NCBI GenBank assembly: GCA_907163375.1
Contig: CAJQUW010011540.1
Coordinates: 1 to 64,000 of the forward strand
Length of the DNA stretch: 64,000 nucleotides
Reading direction: 5' to 3'
From: Prostheceraeus crozeri
Lineage: Eukaryota; Platyhelminthes; Polycladida; Euryleptidae
The notes beneath the pieces are model-generated. The model ran no database searches, had not been told where the DNA came from, and saw only the letters and a program-made list of their open reading frames with translations. Each line of letters begins with the position of its first letter. Position 1 is the first letter of the stretch. Made by a program: the position numbers and the translations under genes. Below, in pieces: positions 35,662-47,236 of this stretch.

Positions 35662-35973
35662 AGAATTGAGCTTTTTGTATCAGAAAAAGACCACTGCTAA
35701 ATTTTGAAAATCAAGACCCAAAAGCAAAAGCCTGCAATGGCTCAAACAATTCACTAAAAATAAGGTAACACGGTGGTCACTCACACGGTTGCATCGTCAT
35801 GTAAACGACATTAAAAAAACTAATAAAAAATATTCATAATTGGAAAATGCCTATAAAGAAAAATTTCCGAAGCGTCATAAGGACGAAAATAATGACAATT
35901 AGTATCTTACAACTGGATTTCATAGAATTGAACTTTTTGTATCAGAGAAAGACCACTGCTAAATTTTGAAAAT
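35662..35973 (+). mobile_element. 212-bp Penelope fragment flanked by a 50-bp duplication
   Basis: The insert 35712-35923 is nearly identical, at equal length, to 9318-9529 of the Penelope-like element. Outside it, 35662-35711 and 35924-35973 are a 50-bp direct repeat with two mismatches (agaattgagctttttgtatc versus agaattgaactttttgtatc). This looks like a truncated retro-insertion with a long target duplication. Confidence 0.75.
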
Positions 35974-36371
35974 ATTTTGGACATCCAAATTCGAAAATTA
36001 AGCATTATGGCTGAAACTTTACGCAAGTTTATCTATTAGATCAGTGCCTATAGCAAAGTTGATTTTTAATGCTTGATAGTAGTAATATTTACTATAGTAG
36101 TAGCACAGTATTTCATCAAATAGTAACCGCAGCTATACTATCAAAAAGTGTACGATCCATGGCAATTTTTCATGTTTGCGCATGCGATGTTTTTGACATG
36201 AAACAAAATTTGTGCTGTTACAAACATGCTAACGCAACTTAGCAAAGTCGAAAGATCTGTATAAAACCATGGCATATAATCTCATGAAAGGGATTTGTAG
36301 GAAACCGAGTTTACTACAACAGGAAACCCATTAACAGCATTTCTGCAGTGCTCAAAAAAAGGAAGATCACT
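35974..36371. other. AT-rich DNA without supported genes
   Basis: Only short inverted motifs such as tactatagtagta near 36090 are visible. No repeat partner was found elsewhere. Confidence 0.5.
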
Positions 36372-37075
36372 CAGTTTACAGATCGCAATTTTTTAATAAG
36401 AAAACATATATGATAATGAATCAGGCACGGAGAGAGCTAGCATTTTCTGAGCTCTCTTTTGACATACTGGTCATCAAAATCGCTGAACTAGGAAAAATAT
36501 AGTGATATCGTGAAGTTTTCACAAAATCATGACTTGTATGACTAAAAATGTCGCATTGTCACTTTTTCATCAAAAATGTTCATGTTTGATATCTCCAGAA
36601 TCCTCGCAATGCAAGCGGGTTCGAATATGAACGTTTTATTCAAATAATTTCAGTAGTTATTTTTTCAAACTTCCTTCAATATTTTTTATCATTGCCGCTA
36701 AAGTGCGCAAACATACTCGTTCAAGGTAAACAATGTGTAGTCGATGTGAGAGAACAAAGACATGCATCCTCTAATTGTTTTGTTTTGAACATTCGTTCAC
36801 CTTTCATGTGGTTTTGTGTCAGCGGTAATAATGATAAATATTGAAAGAAGTTTGAAAAAGAGCTATCGAAGTGACAATACGACATTTTTTGTCAAACGAT
36901 TCATGATTTTTTTGATAACTTCACGATATCACTATATTTAGTTCACTGATTTTGATGACCAGTATATCAAAAGAGAGCTTAGAAAATGCTCGTTCTCCAC
37001 GTGCATGATTCATTCATTATCATACTCGAATGCTTTCGGATTAAAATAATGCGATCTGTAAACAGAGATTTTCAT
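36372..37075. mobile_element. Fold-back (long inverted repeat) element
   Basis: The left arm (about 36372-36695) and right arm (about 36822-37075) are imperfect inverted copies: for example, ctcttttgacatactggtca and gatatcgtgaagttt on the left recur reversed near 36910-36990. It has no coding capacity. The right arm is part of the sequence duplicated around the adjacent LINE. Confidence 0.6.
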
Positions 37076-37154
37076 ATTTTGAGCTTTACTCAGCAAATAC
37101 AATAAAATATGCAAGTCTATCATAGCTAACTTTAAGCTGAGAATGCAAGCCCTC
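36876..37154 (+). repeat. 279-bp direct repeat, left copy (LINE target duplication)
   Basis: From aatacgacattttttgtcaa to gcaagccctc this segment reappears, without a difference that I could see, at 41206-41484. It ends exactly where the LINE 5' end begins. Confidence 0.85.
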
Positions 37155-37600
37155 CATGGTAAGCTAAGGTCGTGCGCGGTGGTCGGTTGCTCTCGTTACT
37201 TTCAGCGAACATAGTGATTCTTGCCTTTATTTTGGTGTTATTCGTCGAAATCTCTCCAAATATTATATCATCAGAATCTGCATGTCCTCGTGTCTATCGC
37301 TGTCCTACTGGTTTTCGTCCAAAGTGCTCACATCATTCGTAATTCTGGATTATTTCGTCGGCAGCGTGTAATTCAGCAGTGAGTTGTCTTCATTCTTGCC
37401 TCTGGCACTGTCACAACTTGGAATTTTCAATCGAAAACTTCGCTGCGTCACGCGACACCTTTTACGATTTGCTGGAATTACATCATCTTTGATTTCTCTA
37501 GTGTTCAACTGATCTAGTGGTTTGGCGGTATCGTGTGTGACTGTAAAGCTTTGTACACTGAGTTCGAATCCGTCGTGCACCATTTTTGACTTTTTTAAAA

Positions 37601-38392
37601 ATGGTGACCTTGGATGAAATGATATCTATGTCTGAGTCTGACCTTCTAAAGAAGACACAAATAACTAAGAAAGATATGGTCAAAGCTATAATGCATTTGA
37701 AAAGTCAAACAAACAATAGAGCTCTATCGGTTTCTCCAACGAGAACAAGAGAATCACTTGACAGCAATGCTTTATCATCATTATTCGAGACTCATCTTCA
37801 GAAACATCTGAAGCCAGTATCAGATCAATTGAACTTGCTGATTGAGAAACACACAGATTTGCAGAAGAAATATGATATTCTGCAAAATGAGTACAACAAA
37901 ATTGCAAATACAAATCCTGTCACCATTGAGGATATGTGCAATGAGTTCCAAGAACGCTTGAAGAGACGTAGCTTCCTGATTATATCAGGTCTTGCTGAAA
38001 TAACATCAGGCTCTGCCGAATCAAGAATTGAAAGTGATAAAGAGTCCGTCGCTAAAATCTGTGAGGCTATTGGAATTTTTTCAGTTGACGTTACAGCTTG
38101 TCATCGTATTGGACGAGCATCGGCTTCTGTTCAGCCTCGTATTCTCAGATTCAAATGTGCTGATGATGATGTACGTGGAAACATTCTTCGAAATGCTCGA
38201 AAGCTTCGAAATACAACATCATTTTCGAATATTTACATTAATCCTGACCAAACAAAGATGGAAAGAGAGAAATGCAAGGCTCTCCGTCTTGATTTGAAAA
38301 GCAGACGAGATCGTGGTGAAGACGTTGTGATTAAGAGAGGAAAGATTGTACAAGTGCAGACAAATGGAAATATAAATTCAAATTTTCATTGA
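37601..38392 (+). CDS. LINE ORF1 protein (coiled coil plus RRM-like domain)
   Basis: ORF1 proteins of non-LTR elements bind their RNA as trimers or chaperones. I chose the ATG at 37601 (aaaaATGGTG). The N-terminal half is rich in K, S and T. Residues about 80-115 (HLKPVSDQLNLLIEKHTDLQ and following) are heptad-like and probably a coiled coil. The second half has RRSFLIISGL, then VTACHRIGR, and a C-terminal NPDQTKMEREKCKALR helix, matching the RRM-plus-CTD pattern of CR1-type ORF1p (255-265 codons is normal). It overlaps the ORF2 frame by 4 bp (ttga). The frame is intact. Confidence 0.72.
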   Translation: MVTLDEMISMSESDLLKKTQITKKDMVKAIMHLKSQTNNRALSVSPTRTRESLDSNALSSLFETHLQKHLKPVSDQLNLLIEKHTDLQKKYDILQNEYNKIANTNPVTIEDMCNEFQERLKRRSFLIISGLAEITSGSAESRIESDKESVAKICEAIGIFSVDVTACHRIGRASASVQPRILRFKCADDDVRGNILRNARKLRNTTSFSNIYINPDQTKMEREKCKALRLDLKSRRDRGEDVVIKRGKIVQVQTNGNINSNFH

Positions 38393-41030
38393 GGTTTTTA
38401 CCGAGTGTCGGCTATCCCTCTATTACTCTTTTAAATGCTCGTTCATTGCTACCGAAAATTGATGAGCTTAAAATTGCTGCTTCACTGAAATCTCCTGATT
38501 TAATTTGTGTGACAGAAACATGGTTAAGTGATATGGTTGACTCAACTCTTATTGATATCCCAGGATATTTGAGTATTCGAAATGATCGCTGCCATCGTAG
38601 AGGTGGAGGAGTCGCTGTGTATGTAAATTCAATTTTGCCATTTTTGAATATTACATCTATGTACCATCTCCGGTGCGACATAGAATATTTGATTGTAGAG
38701 TTCAATTCTCTAAATATTCTACTGTTGTGCTTGTATATACCTCCTAATTTAAGCTCCGAAGAACTCTCTAGCATCCATACCAGTATATTGGAAATTTTCG
38801 ACGATTTTCTAACAAGAAAGCCACATTTTCATCAAATTGTAGTTGGTGATTTGAATTCTTTCAATATTGAAGCATTGTGTTTTGATTTAGATTTAATTGA
38901 TCTCATTGTTCAGTCGACAAGAAAAAATGCCATCCTTGATCACATTCTTGTATCTAAAGATTTGTGCATGATTTATGATGAAACTGGTGTAAAATATGAT
39001 GCTCCGCTTGGTACGTCCGATCACTTGATGCTAACCTGCACTCCTAAGAATCAAAGTCATGTACAATCCAACTGTGTACGATATCATAGACTTTATGATT
39101 TTAGACAATCGAATATTGATGCTTTGTATTACCACGCTTGTAAAATCGATTGGAGTGGTGTTACTCAAGGTGTAGATGGTGTTGAACAAAAGTTGGATGC
39201 CTTCATCAACTGTTTGAACTTTTTGATCGAAAAGTTTGTTCCATTCAAATACATTCCAATAACTCAGAATGATAAAGAATGGATGACACCACTCACAAAA
39301 AATCTTATTCACGAGCGGTGGGCTGCTTTTCGTGCAAAGAACTGGGTACGATATAACGAGCTGAAAGAAAAGGTGAAAAAAGAAATTCTTCGTGCTAAAG
39401 AGATTTGGGCAAGTAAAATAATGTCTTCTCCGAATGGACTCTGGGAATTGTTTGCTTGTCAAACTAAGCCGAAAACTATAAATGACTTTTCTCATTTGAT
39501 TTCAGAGAAATGCAGTGTTGACAATCTTCTTGATCTTATTGCTGATAAAGTTGCTCAATGCTTCTCTTCTATTGATGATATGATGAAGATAAATGCATGT
39601 GGCAATTTAAATGAAAATTGGTACAATGAAGTGACAAGTCAAGAGGTATACAACATGTTGAAAAAGCTGCCTCTCAATAAATCATCTGGCATTGACACTA
39701 TTCCTACTCGGTTATATAAACTTCTCGCAGATGTCATTTCAAAGCCGAATTTTATAATTCTTCCTTGAAGGAGATGATATTCCCGTCCCGATGGAAGACT
39801 GCAGTTATTGTCCCGCTTCCCAAAACTAAGCCTCCTGATGTAGAAAAACTGCGATATATTTCAACTTTTTCAGTTCTCTCCAAACTACTGGAACGAATTA
39901 TTCTTAACCGCTATGCCGAAATGTTTTTCATAAATTTTGGAAGAGAGCAACATGGTTTCCGAAAAGGATCTTCCACCACCACCGCTCTAATTAAGCTAGT
40001 TGATGCTTCACTGCGTGCTTTTGATGATCGGCAAAAATTTGGTTGTGCAATTCTGAATTTTGACTTGACAAGAGCATTTGACTGTGTTGATCACAATATT
40101 GTATTTGAAAAGATGTTGAATATGCACTTTCCGATCGAACTCGTTGTTTGGCTTAGATCCTATTTTGAGCACAGAAAAGCTGTTGTAAAAATAGATGGGC
40201 ACTTCTCTCGTTCAGTCAATATTTCTCGTGGTGTCCCACAAGGTTCAGTGTTGGGACCTTTCATTTTTTGTCTGTATATAAAAGATCTGTGTTGTATATC
40301 TGACGAGAGTACTATGGTCAAATATGCCGATGATGTCAGCATTGTTGTTCCATTTTCCAACGGTAATGCATCTTGTATTCGTAGCACTATTGAAGATGAA
40401 ACTTTGAACGTTGCACGATGGTGTTCATTAAATATATTAACGTTGAATACCAGTAAGTCTAATGTCATGCTTGTTTCCCGAAATCCCATATTTTTTGATG
40501 AGCCACTTTCTGTAAATCGAGTTTCTATGGCAAAATGTCTAGGTGTTATTTTGAATGACACATTAACATGGGACAATCATGTGAATTACTTGCGTGTAAA
40601 GGCCAGTCGTCGCTTACATCTTCTTCGCCGATTAAAGCCCCTTGTTTCCACTATAAAGTTACATGACATATATTTGGCAATCATTCGATCAGTTTTTGAC
40701 TATGCTTCTCCAGTCTTCGTTGGCCTCAATAAAAAAGATAACAATGTGCTTGTAAAAGTTGAAAAGAGAGCCCATCGCATTATGTACAATGGTATATCAA
40801 AATGTGACAAATGTGATGTTGTTTTAGAACGTAGGCGAATTAAATTGTCACAAAACTTGTTCAGTGTAATTGAAAGTGACTCAGAGCATTTGTTGAGCGA
40901 TCTTTTGCCGTGTAAATTAGTTCTTTCAAATAACTATTCCTATCCTATTGTTCGAACAGAAAAATTCGCTCGTTCCTTTTTCCCTTTTATGATTCAGCAT
41001 AATATAAAGTGCTCTTTTAAACATAGTTAG
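38389..41030 (+). pseudogene. LINE ORF2: APE endonuclease and reverse transcriptase, one frameshift
   Basis: Endonuclease motifs in the first frame (38389-39768): LLNARSLLPKIDEL, VTETWLSD, GGGVAVYV, VVGDLNS and TSDHLML. Reverse transcriptase motifs in the second frame (39765-41030): LSKLLERII, QHGFRKGSSTTTA, NFDLTRAFDCVDH, GVPQGSVLGPFIF, the catalytic VKYADD and LGVILNDTLTWD. The frames meet near 39748 around ccgaattttataattc, where one base has been gained or lost. The first frame has no early ATG, so ORF2 is probably reached by reinitiation at the ORF1 stop. The usual YRPIS block reads LRYISTF, so there may be additional damage there. Confidence 0.82.
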
Positions 41031-41205
41031 CATATCTTTCAATGTACATGTACGCATATTGTGTGATTTTGCAGCAAAAATTTTTTTTTTATTTTTACTG
41101 TTTCATATTACTTGAAGTTCACTTGAATGTAGTTGTAACACTCTGTATAGATTTTCATTTACGAGAAATAAACGCTTACTTACTTACTTGCTTACTTACT
41201 TACTT

Positions 41206-41484
41206 AATACGACATTTTTTGTCAAACGATTCATGATTTTTTTGATAACTTCACGATATCACTATATTTAGTTCACTGATTTTGATGACCAGTATATCAA
41301 AAGAGAGCTTAGAAAATGCTCGTTCTCCACGTGCATGATTCATTCATTATCATACTCGAATGCTTTCGGATTAAAATAATGCGATCTGTAAACAGAGATT
41401 TTCATATTTTGAGCTTTACTCAGCAAATACAATAAAATATGCAAGTCTATCATAGCTAACTTTAAGCTGAGAATGCAAGCCCTC
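41206..41484 (+). repeat. 279-bp direct repeat, right copy (LINE target duplication)
   Basis: Starts directly after the (ctta)n tail and ends at gcaagccctc, after which unrelated DNA (aaattttatatggc) follows. It duplicates part of the fold-back element. Confidence 0.85.
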
Positions 41485-42365
41485 AAATTTTATATGGCAC
41501 GTTGCTGTGCGACACGACTGGATAACATGAGAATCGATTTAGGTGGTCCGTTTTTTATTATCAGCTCTTATATCTAAATGCTAATTTCATAAGAAAAATA
41601 TTTTGCAGATCAGATTATCTGTAATACCAAATGACTTATGCTATACATTATAATCTACCCGGCAATTCAATTTTATCATGCCCTATAGATAAGCCGAGGT
41701 ACACATGAAGACATGTACAAAATGAAGATAGTGCTTGAAATGCTTTGCTAATAATGCAAACCAAAAACAGCAAGTACCTGAATAGATGCAAATGGCACTA
41801 TCTAGATGCTTAGATTCACAGCATCGAATGGCCGCCTCGGTTACTAGATTGAAAATTCTTGACAAGAGACAGGGCTATTATTAGATGAAATACGGCTCAT
41901 GTGACGTATGGAGAAAAGAAAGAAAGACGGAAGCCATTTTCTTTGAAACCTCGTTGCTTTACACCTTATCGAATTACAGCTGTCTGAGAAACTGGTATTA
42001 TGGTAGAGGTCCATGATAGAAATGCGTATTCAGCAAATTTTATTAATAGGCACAGACGTCTACTAGGTGGAGAAAGTGAATTTCATCCTCATAGAATTCA
42101 TTTCTCATATACCAGTGAAACTTAGTTGGTGACGCATTGTATCAGAAAGTAGAAGATAAATCAAATGTTGGATTATTATGTTGCTATAATTCTACTTTTC
42201 AATTTTCATGTGTTTGATGCACCGACAAAGGAAGATGCGAAAGTTTGATGTCGATGAGCTGAATCTCAAACATACACATTATATTTGAATTGTAATTTCT
42301 TTGCACACTACTTCGAAATTTACGAAATATGCCTAGAACGATGACCCTGCTTTTACATGCAGGGG
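41485..42365. other. AT-rich DNA without supported genes
   Basis: No motif, conserved repeat or credible coding frame was seen. Confidence 0.5.
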
Positions 42366-42399
42366 GGCTTCGTTGAAACGTCCACGAGTCCATAAGGTC

Positions 42400-43078
42400 C
42401 AGGTTTCGACCACCTCTTGAATTACCTACTTGGTGGCGCTTGTAGGTCGTGCCCTCTGAATACTACCATCTTCATTTCCGCTAGTAGTAACTGATTCAAC
42501 CGCAGCCGAGTGCTGGGCGGCTGTAAATAACCTGGTTAACCCCAGCATCTGGGGAGGGTAGTGGAAACCTGATGGAGTAAATGCCATCAAAGCTTTAGGC
42601 ACCCACACTTTCCCACCGTCTCAGTGGGTTAGAACTCTTAAGTTCATAAGACTATGGGTCCCACCCAGACAGAAAGGGTTGACGGCAGGAAGGGCATCCG
42701 GTCATAAAATCTCGCTACAATTATATGTATGAAATGTCGATTCTATGCCCTAGGCATCACAAACCTTAAAAGCGTTCTGAGCTCAAGTCGCCTTCGATGG
42801 TTCGGCACTTGGAGTGTATGCCTAACTGGCTATGGCCAAAGAAAATTATGACCTTTGAAGTGCCTGGTCCGAACATCCGAGGAGGCCAGAGGAAAAGATG
42901 GATTCACAATGTGGACAAGGACCTCCGCGACCTGCGGCTCGATCGTCGAACTGCACAGGATCGTGATGCATGGAGGAGCGCTATCCGTCCTCAACATTGG
43001 AGTCGGCATGGAATACCGTCCAACCCTCAAAACTGGTGGAACCAAGGACGTAAAACCGGTCAGCAAGTAAGTAAGTAT
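42400..43078 (+). mobile_element. Internally deleted LINE fragment (5' untranslated segment joined to 3' end)
   Basis: The left part (gtgctgggcggctgtaaata, gaagggcatccggtcataaa) looks like the leader of a non-LTR element. The right part encodes the last residues of its ORF, then ends in a cagcaagtaagtaag tail. The reverse transcriptase core between them is missing. Left boundary uncertain. Confidence 0.5.
42797..43066 (+). pseudogene. C-terminal fragment of a LINE ORF2
   Basis: The frame reads VRHLECMPNWLWPKKIMTFE, then GPNIRGGQRKRWIHNVDKDL, and RTAQDRDAWRSAIRP. This matches the conserved tail after the reverse transcriptase in RTE-related LINEs (a HxxRMP-like motif, a gRPxxRWxDxV-like motif and the final AxDRxxWRxxI). 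No catalytic domain is present. Confidence 0.6.
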
Positions 43079-43425
43079 GCAATTGTAGGATACAAGTGTA
43101 GCTTCTGCTCAGAGTTTTTATGTACCTGATAAGCCCTGAGAATGTTTCTCGGCACGCCCATCATTTACTTCAGCATAAGGACTGGGTAAGTCCTTTATTG
43201 TAGGAGCGCATCAAGGATTTTCAGAATGGGGCAGACAATTTCGAAATAAATATTCATAAAAAATTCCATATGAACATGCCTATCAGGCATCAAAATGTTG
43301 TGTTGCAGAAAATATCATTCATTTCATCATCTCTTAACACAGAGAATTCGGTGAATTCGGATGCATATTGCTAGCTGTGATGTGACCACGTTTAGTAATA
43401 TAAAGTGACACAGCTTGTAAATGTA

Positions 43426-44855
43426 CAGGGTGTCCCAAATGTTTTTCTTTTTTAAAATTTCACTTGTTCTATTGAAATATCTAAGATTGAACGCTAGTTT
43501 TCAAATATAGATTTTATAGCTACATCATTTACGAGCGAAAACTTATTTACATTATTGTCTCTTGTTCGAGCATGGCTATCTCACATTCTGATCCAAATAT
43601 CTGAGCATTGCTAATCTTGGCCATTTCTACTACGTATGTCTGCCTCACGCGTGAACATTATTGAGAGCGTCGAGTTATTCACCATTGAAGAAAAAGCTTA
43701 TGCAGTTGCGTGGTCGCTGTCACATAATAACCAAGAGAGCCGGCGCATGTTTAAACAAAAATACGACAAAGAACCTCCATCTGCGAATCACATAAAATTC
43801 TGGAGCAAGAAGCTGATAGAAACTGGTAGCCTCTTTCAACGCCGCTCATCATCAGGTCGACCCTGCACTGCATCAAATGAAGAAAATAAAGGGAAGTCGT
43901 CCAACATTTTCGAGAAAACCCATCTAGATCCATCCGCTCCGTTGCATTGTCACTGAATATCTCGAAAAGTTCTCTTGGAAGAATCCTTCAACAAGAAAAC
44001 TTCCATCTTTTCAAACCAAGCTATTTTCAATTTTTATACGATGGCGACGAAGACAAACGACATGAATTTTGTGAAACAATGTTGGAGTTCTGTGACAATG
44101 ATCCATCTTTTCTGAGGAAGCTGGTGTTCTCTGACAATTGTCACTTCGAGCTACATGATGCTGTTAATAAGCACAATATTCACTTTTGGGATCAACAGAA
44201 TCCCCACGAAAACGTCCGAACACCCGTGAAAACACAATCGTTGACTGTTTGGATGGCAATTAGTTATCACGGAGTCGTGGCATTCGATGTCTCACCACAA
44301 ACAATGACATCTCAAAGGTATTGCTTTATTCTCAACGAAAAAGTAATCCCATACATGAGCAGTAGTAATCGAAAAACGTGGTACTACCAACAGGATGAAG
44401 TTCCTCCTCATTTCAGCATTGAAGCACGTCGAATTCTCAATAACTTCCTACTAGGTAGATGGATTGGTCGAAGAGGAGCTGTTGAATGGCTACCAAGGAG
44501 CCCTGATATCACTTCTGCAAGTTTTTGTTCATGGTCTTAAAAGTTTTCGTCCCATCTGGAAGAACTTTCCGCAGTTTGGATGAAATGAGAGAAAAAATTG
44601 AAGAGCAAATCCCCCTTATTCCTTTGTCAATGTTCAGAGACAATTTGAGAGATTTTCGTGAACGTGTCGACAAATGCATCGACAAATCTGGTGCTTATTT
44701 TGAGCACAGTAATTGAATTCATTTTCTCCTTGAAATGGCTGTAAATCAATGTAAATCAGCATGCTGTAATCAACATAAGCTGTTTTAAAAGTTTATAAAA
44801 TTTTAGAAGTTTAAATGCTTGCTACAAAAAAGAAAAAAACATTTGGGACACCCTG
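43426..44855 (+). mobile_element. mariner-type DNA transposon (1430 bp)
   Basis: The terminal inverted repeats begin cagggtgtcccaaatgtttt on both ends. TA precedes the left end; the right flank is CA, a decayed TA. The internal region encodes one transposase gene broken by two frame changes. Confidence 0.82.
43636..44716 (+). pseudogene. mariner-type transposase, two frameshifts
   Basis: The N-terminal frame from ATG 43636 has a helix-turn-helix region (SRRMFKQKYDKEPPSANHIK, then RRSSSGRPCT). The middle frame (43947-44540) carries the catalytic core: LVFSDNCHFELHD with the first D, WYYQQDEVPPHFS with the second, and RSPDIT with the third, about 36 residues after the second. It also has GRWIGRRGAVEW. 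The C-terminal frame from 44525 ends SGAYFEHSN. Breaks near 43.93 and 44.53 kb inactivate it. Confidence 0.8.
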
Positions 44856-47194
44856 CATCTCTTGTGAATCGAGCTAAATGGGGAAATTACGACATGTTTA
44901 CCTTGACCCTGCTTTATCCGGGGGGAGGGCTCTTGGAGCAACATACCAGTTTTTTCTTGATTTTGCTCGAAAGCTATTCGACTCTGATATTTTGTGACTT
45001 CTAGCTTCTGTGAGTTTCTGATAATCAACCTAAAATTTGTCAAATTTGATCCATTGCAAAAAGTCCATTCCGCTTTTTGAAAAAGTGCTTTGTTAAAATC
45101 GTGAATTTTTGTCAATTTCTTAGAAAATGCAGCTTCTTAATCAACTCTAATTTCACAACGACATTTTTACAAGGGACAAATGAAACTATGATTGACATGT
45201 TCATTCATCTGCGAATTTATCTGTGCAAATTCTAAATGAATAATATATTTTCTACTGAATCTGTAGCTAGGAGAGTAACAGATCATTTAAAATTTATGAA
45301 TTTTGACACGAAATTTTCGATTTATTCATTTCGATCCGCAGGTTTTCTGCACGACATACAACAAGGACAGCACCAGACTAAACGTTATTTATATGCATTT
45401 CCAAGACTTTCTATTTGAGTTGTAGTCAGCTCCGCTTAACTGTCCAAGTGCACTGTATACCGCACAACATAAAATTAGTAAGCACGGAACACATAGATCT
45501 TTGTCGATCGATTTGATATCGCTTGTTGATACATCTTCAGGGCATCAAGTTGCAAATCTGCAAAATTAGCTTTATAAACATATTAAACACAGTTAAGAAC
45601 AGCTAAAATAAATTCATCAAATTCCAGTGGATGTAGCCACCATGAGACATGGGTACTAAATCTTATCAAAACTCCCACGTTTTCAAATTGATCTAAAATC
45701 CACAAAAATGCATCAGGCGTCACAAAACTTCAGACACACTTACTTGAGCATATTTTCTACCCATATACAAAAATTCAATCAAATCAGACATGTGCTGTTT
45801 GGATTAGAAACGATAACGAGAAGTGTATCTGTACCAACATCAATCGTTACTTGCAGGGGCATTGTCCTCTCTCCCTCCTCGTCTCGCATGCTGCTGTTTG
45901 AAATCTTCCCACGACCACTATCCTAATTCTTTTCAAGTATACATGTTTGAGTGCAGGATTGTCCAAAGTGTGGCCCACGTCCTCTTCTGGAAAATTCCAA
46001 AAATGGTTTCATTTTAGAGTAGAGTTCTGTTGAAATTGTATACATATATTTGATGTTTAAATCGTAAATTTAGATTTGATTTTCTATGACTATGGCATTT
46101 ATAAAAGCTTTTGTTGAAACCCAAGGGATTGCTAGATTTCCAGTACCTTGAAAGAAGCTTCGATGTATTCAATGCTCGGCAAATATATCGTAAGCAGCTG
46201 AAGCTTTACAACTTGAATTGTGTCACTTCATAAGTGTTCGGTTTCCCCTAACCAAAGTTGTTCTGCCAATCAATCAATTTGGAGTCCTTAATCAACTTTA
46301 AAGTTCACAATTTCATCACTGACTGTGCTGATGTTACGGAATGTTTTGTCTACGACGTGCAAACTTAATTTAAAGAGTTATATTTTACTGAAGTGATATT
46401 TACTTCTTCACTTTTGAGGGAATTCGAGTGATTTCCAACGTCTATTGAGAACTCATTCCACTACAGTTTAAATTCAAATCTTTTGATTGTACATTGATGA
46501 AAGCGAGCTGACGTGAAAGAGTCTGGAACAATGAGCTCGCCAAATTTGTCATCAACTTTTCATTTCATTTCAGTGAGTGCCCCAAGAGCAAGCGGGAGCG
46601 TTGTTGTGATAATCAAACTTTATCGCGTGCAGTCAGCTTATCAAGCAATTATCCACGATCGATTGTCAAATGTTCGGATAGTGGGCCATAGGTTGCATTG
46701 AAATTACTCATTGCACTTCTAAGCTCCCACGTGTTCTATAAACTATCCCATGTAGTGAAACTATTCAAGATCTGAAATAATTGTGTAAAAGATAAGTTGA
46801 TGAATACACTATGCTTCCAAAACTCATGCAGGCTGGAATATATGATTCAGAAAGCTTTATTTGAGATAAAGTAGGGTTTGAATTACATTCATGGGTCTTA
46901 ATGATCAATCAATTCTTTAACTGTTCAAAGAACAGTTCCCAATATTCGTATCACAAAGCATCCATGTAGATACTATCAAATTATTTTACATTGACATGAT
47001 CTTAATGTTGCAATAATTTACAAAGCAATTTATTCTAGACTAATTGTCGTCAACGGTCGACATGGGTCTAATTACGCTAACCGGACGGACGGGTTTACTG
47101 AAACCGGCCTGCCGACCGGCCAAGATTTGCGGCTGGTTCTAACCGTGGTATGTTTGCATGTCGATTAGCTCCAACGTCGCTGGTCCGATCCCAT
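44856..47194. other. AT-rich DNA without supported genes
   Basis: Several 60-110 codon frames are present. None has recognisable motifs. Confidence 0.5.
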
Positions 47195-47236
47195 CCACGA
47201 CTGATGAGGCCCAATGGGCCGAAGCATGTCTCGTGG
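47195..47236 (+). ncRNA. Hammerhead-ribozyme-like motif
   Basis: Stem I is CCACGA (47195-47200) with TCGTGG (47231-47236). The core CTGATGA (47201-47207) is followed by a stem II hairpin GGCCCAATGGGCC (47208-47220), then GAA (47221-47223), a minimal stem III and a GTC cleavage triplet (47228-47230). All core bases except position 15.1 (G instead of A, still able to wobble with U) fit the consensus. Very short stem III is typical of hammerheads in Penelope-like terminal repeats and retrozymes. I place it as a probably weakened or dead retroelement-associated ribozyme. Confidence 0.6.

Larger units (their letters stand above)
37155..41205 (+). mobile_element. Near full-length LINE (CR1/Jockey group) with two ORFs
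   Basis: The element is about 4.05 kb: a 5' untranslated region, ORF1 (37601-38392), ORF2 (38389-41030), and a 3' end with aaataaacgcttac then (cttacttacttg)-type repeats up to 41205. It is flanked by the 279-bp direct repeat. Only one frameshift was found in ORF2, so it is young. Confidence 0.85.

Noticed and set aside
44819-45115. ORFs overlapping the right mariner end as independent genes
   Set aside because: They run across the transposon terminus into flanking DNA and have no motifs.
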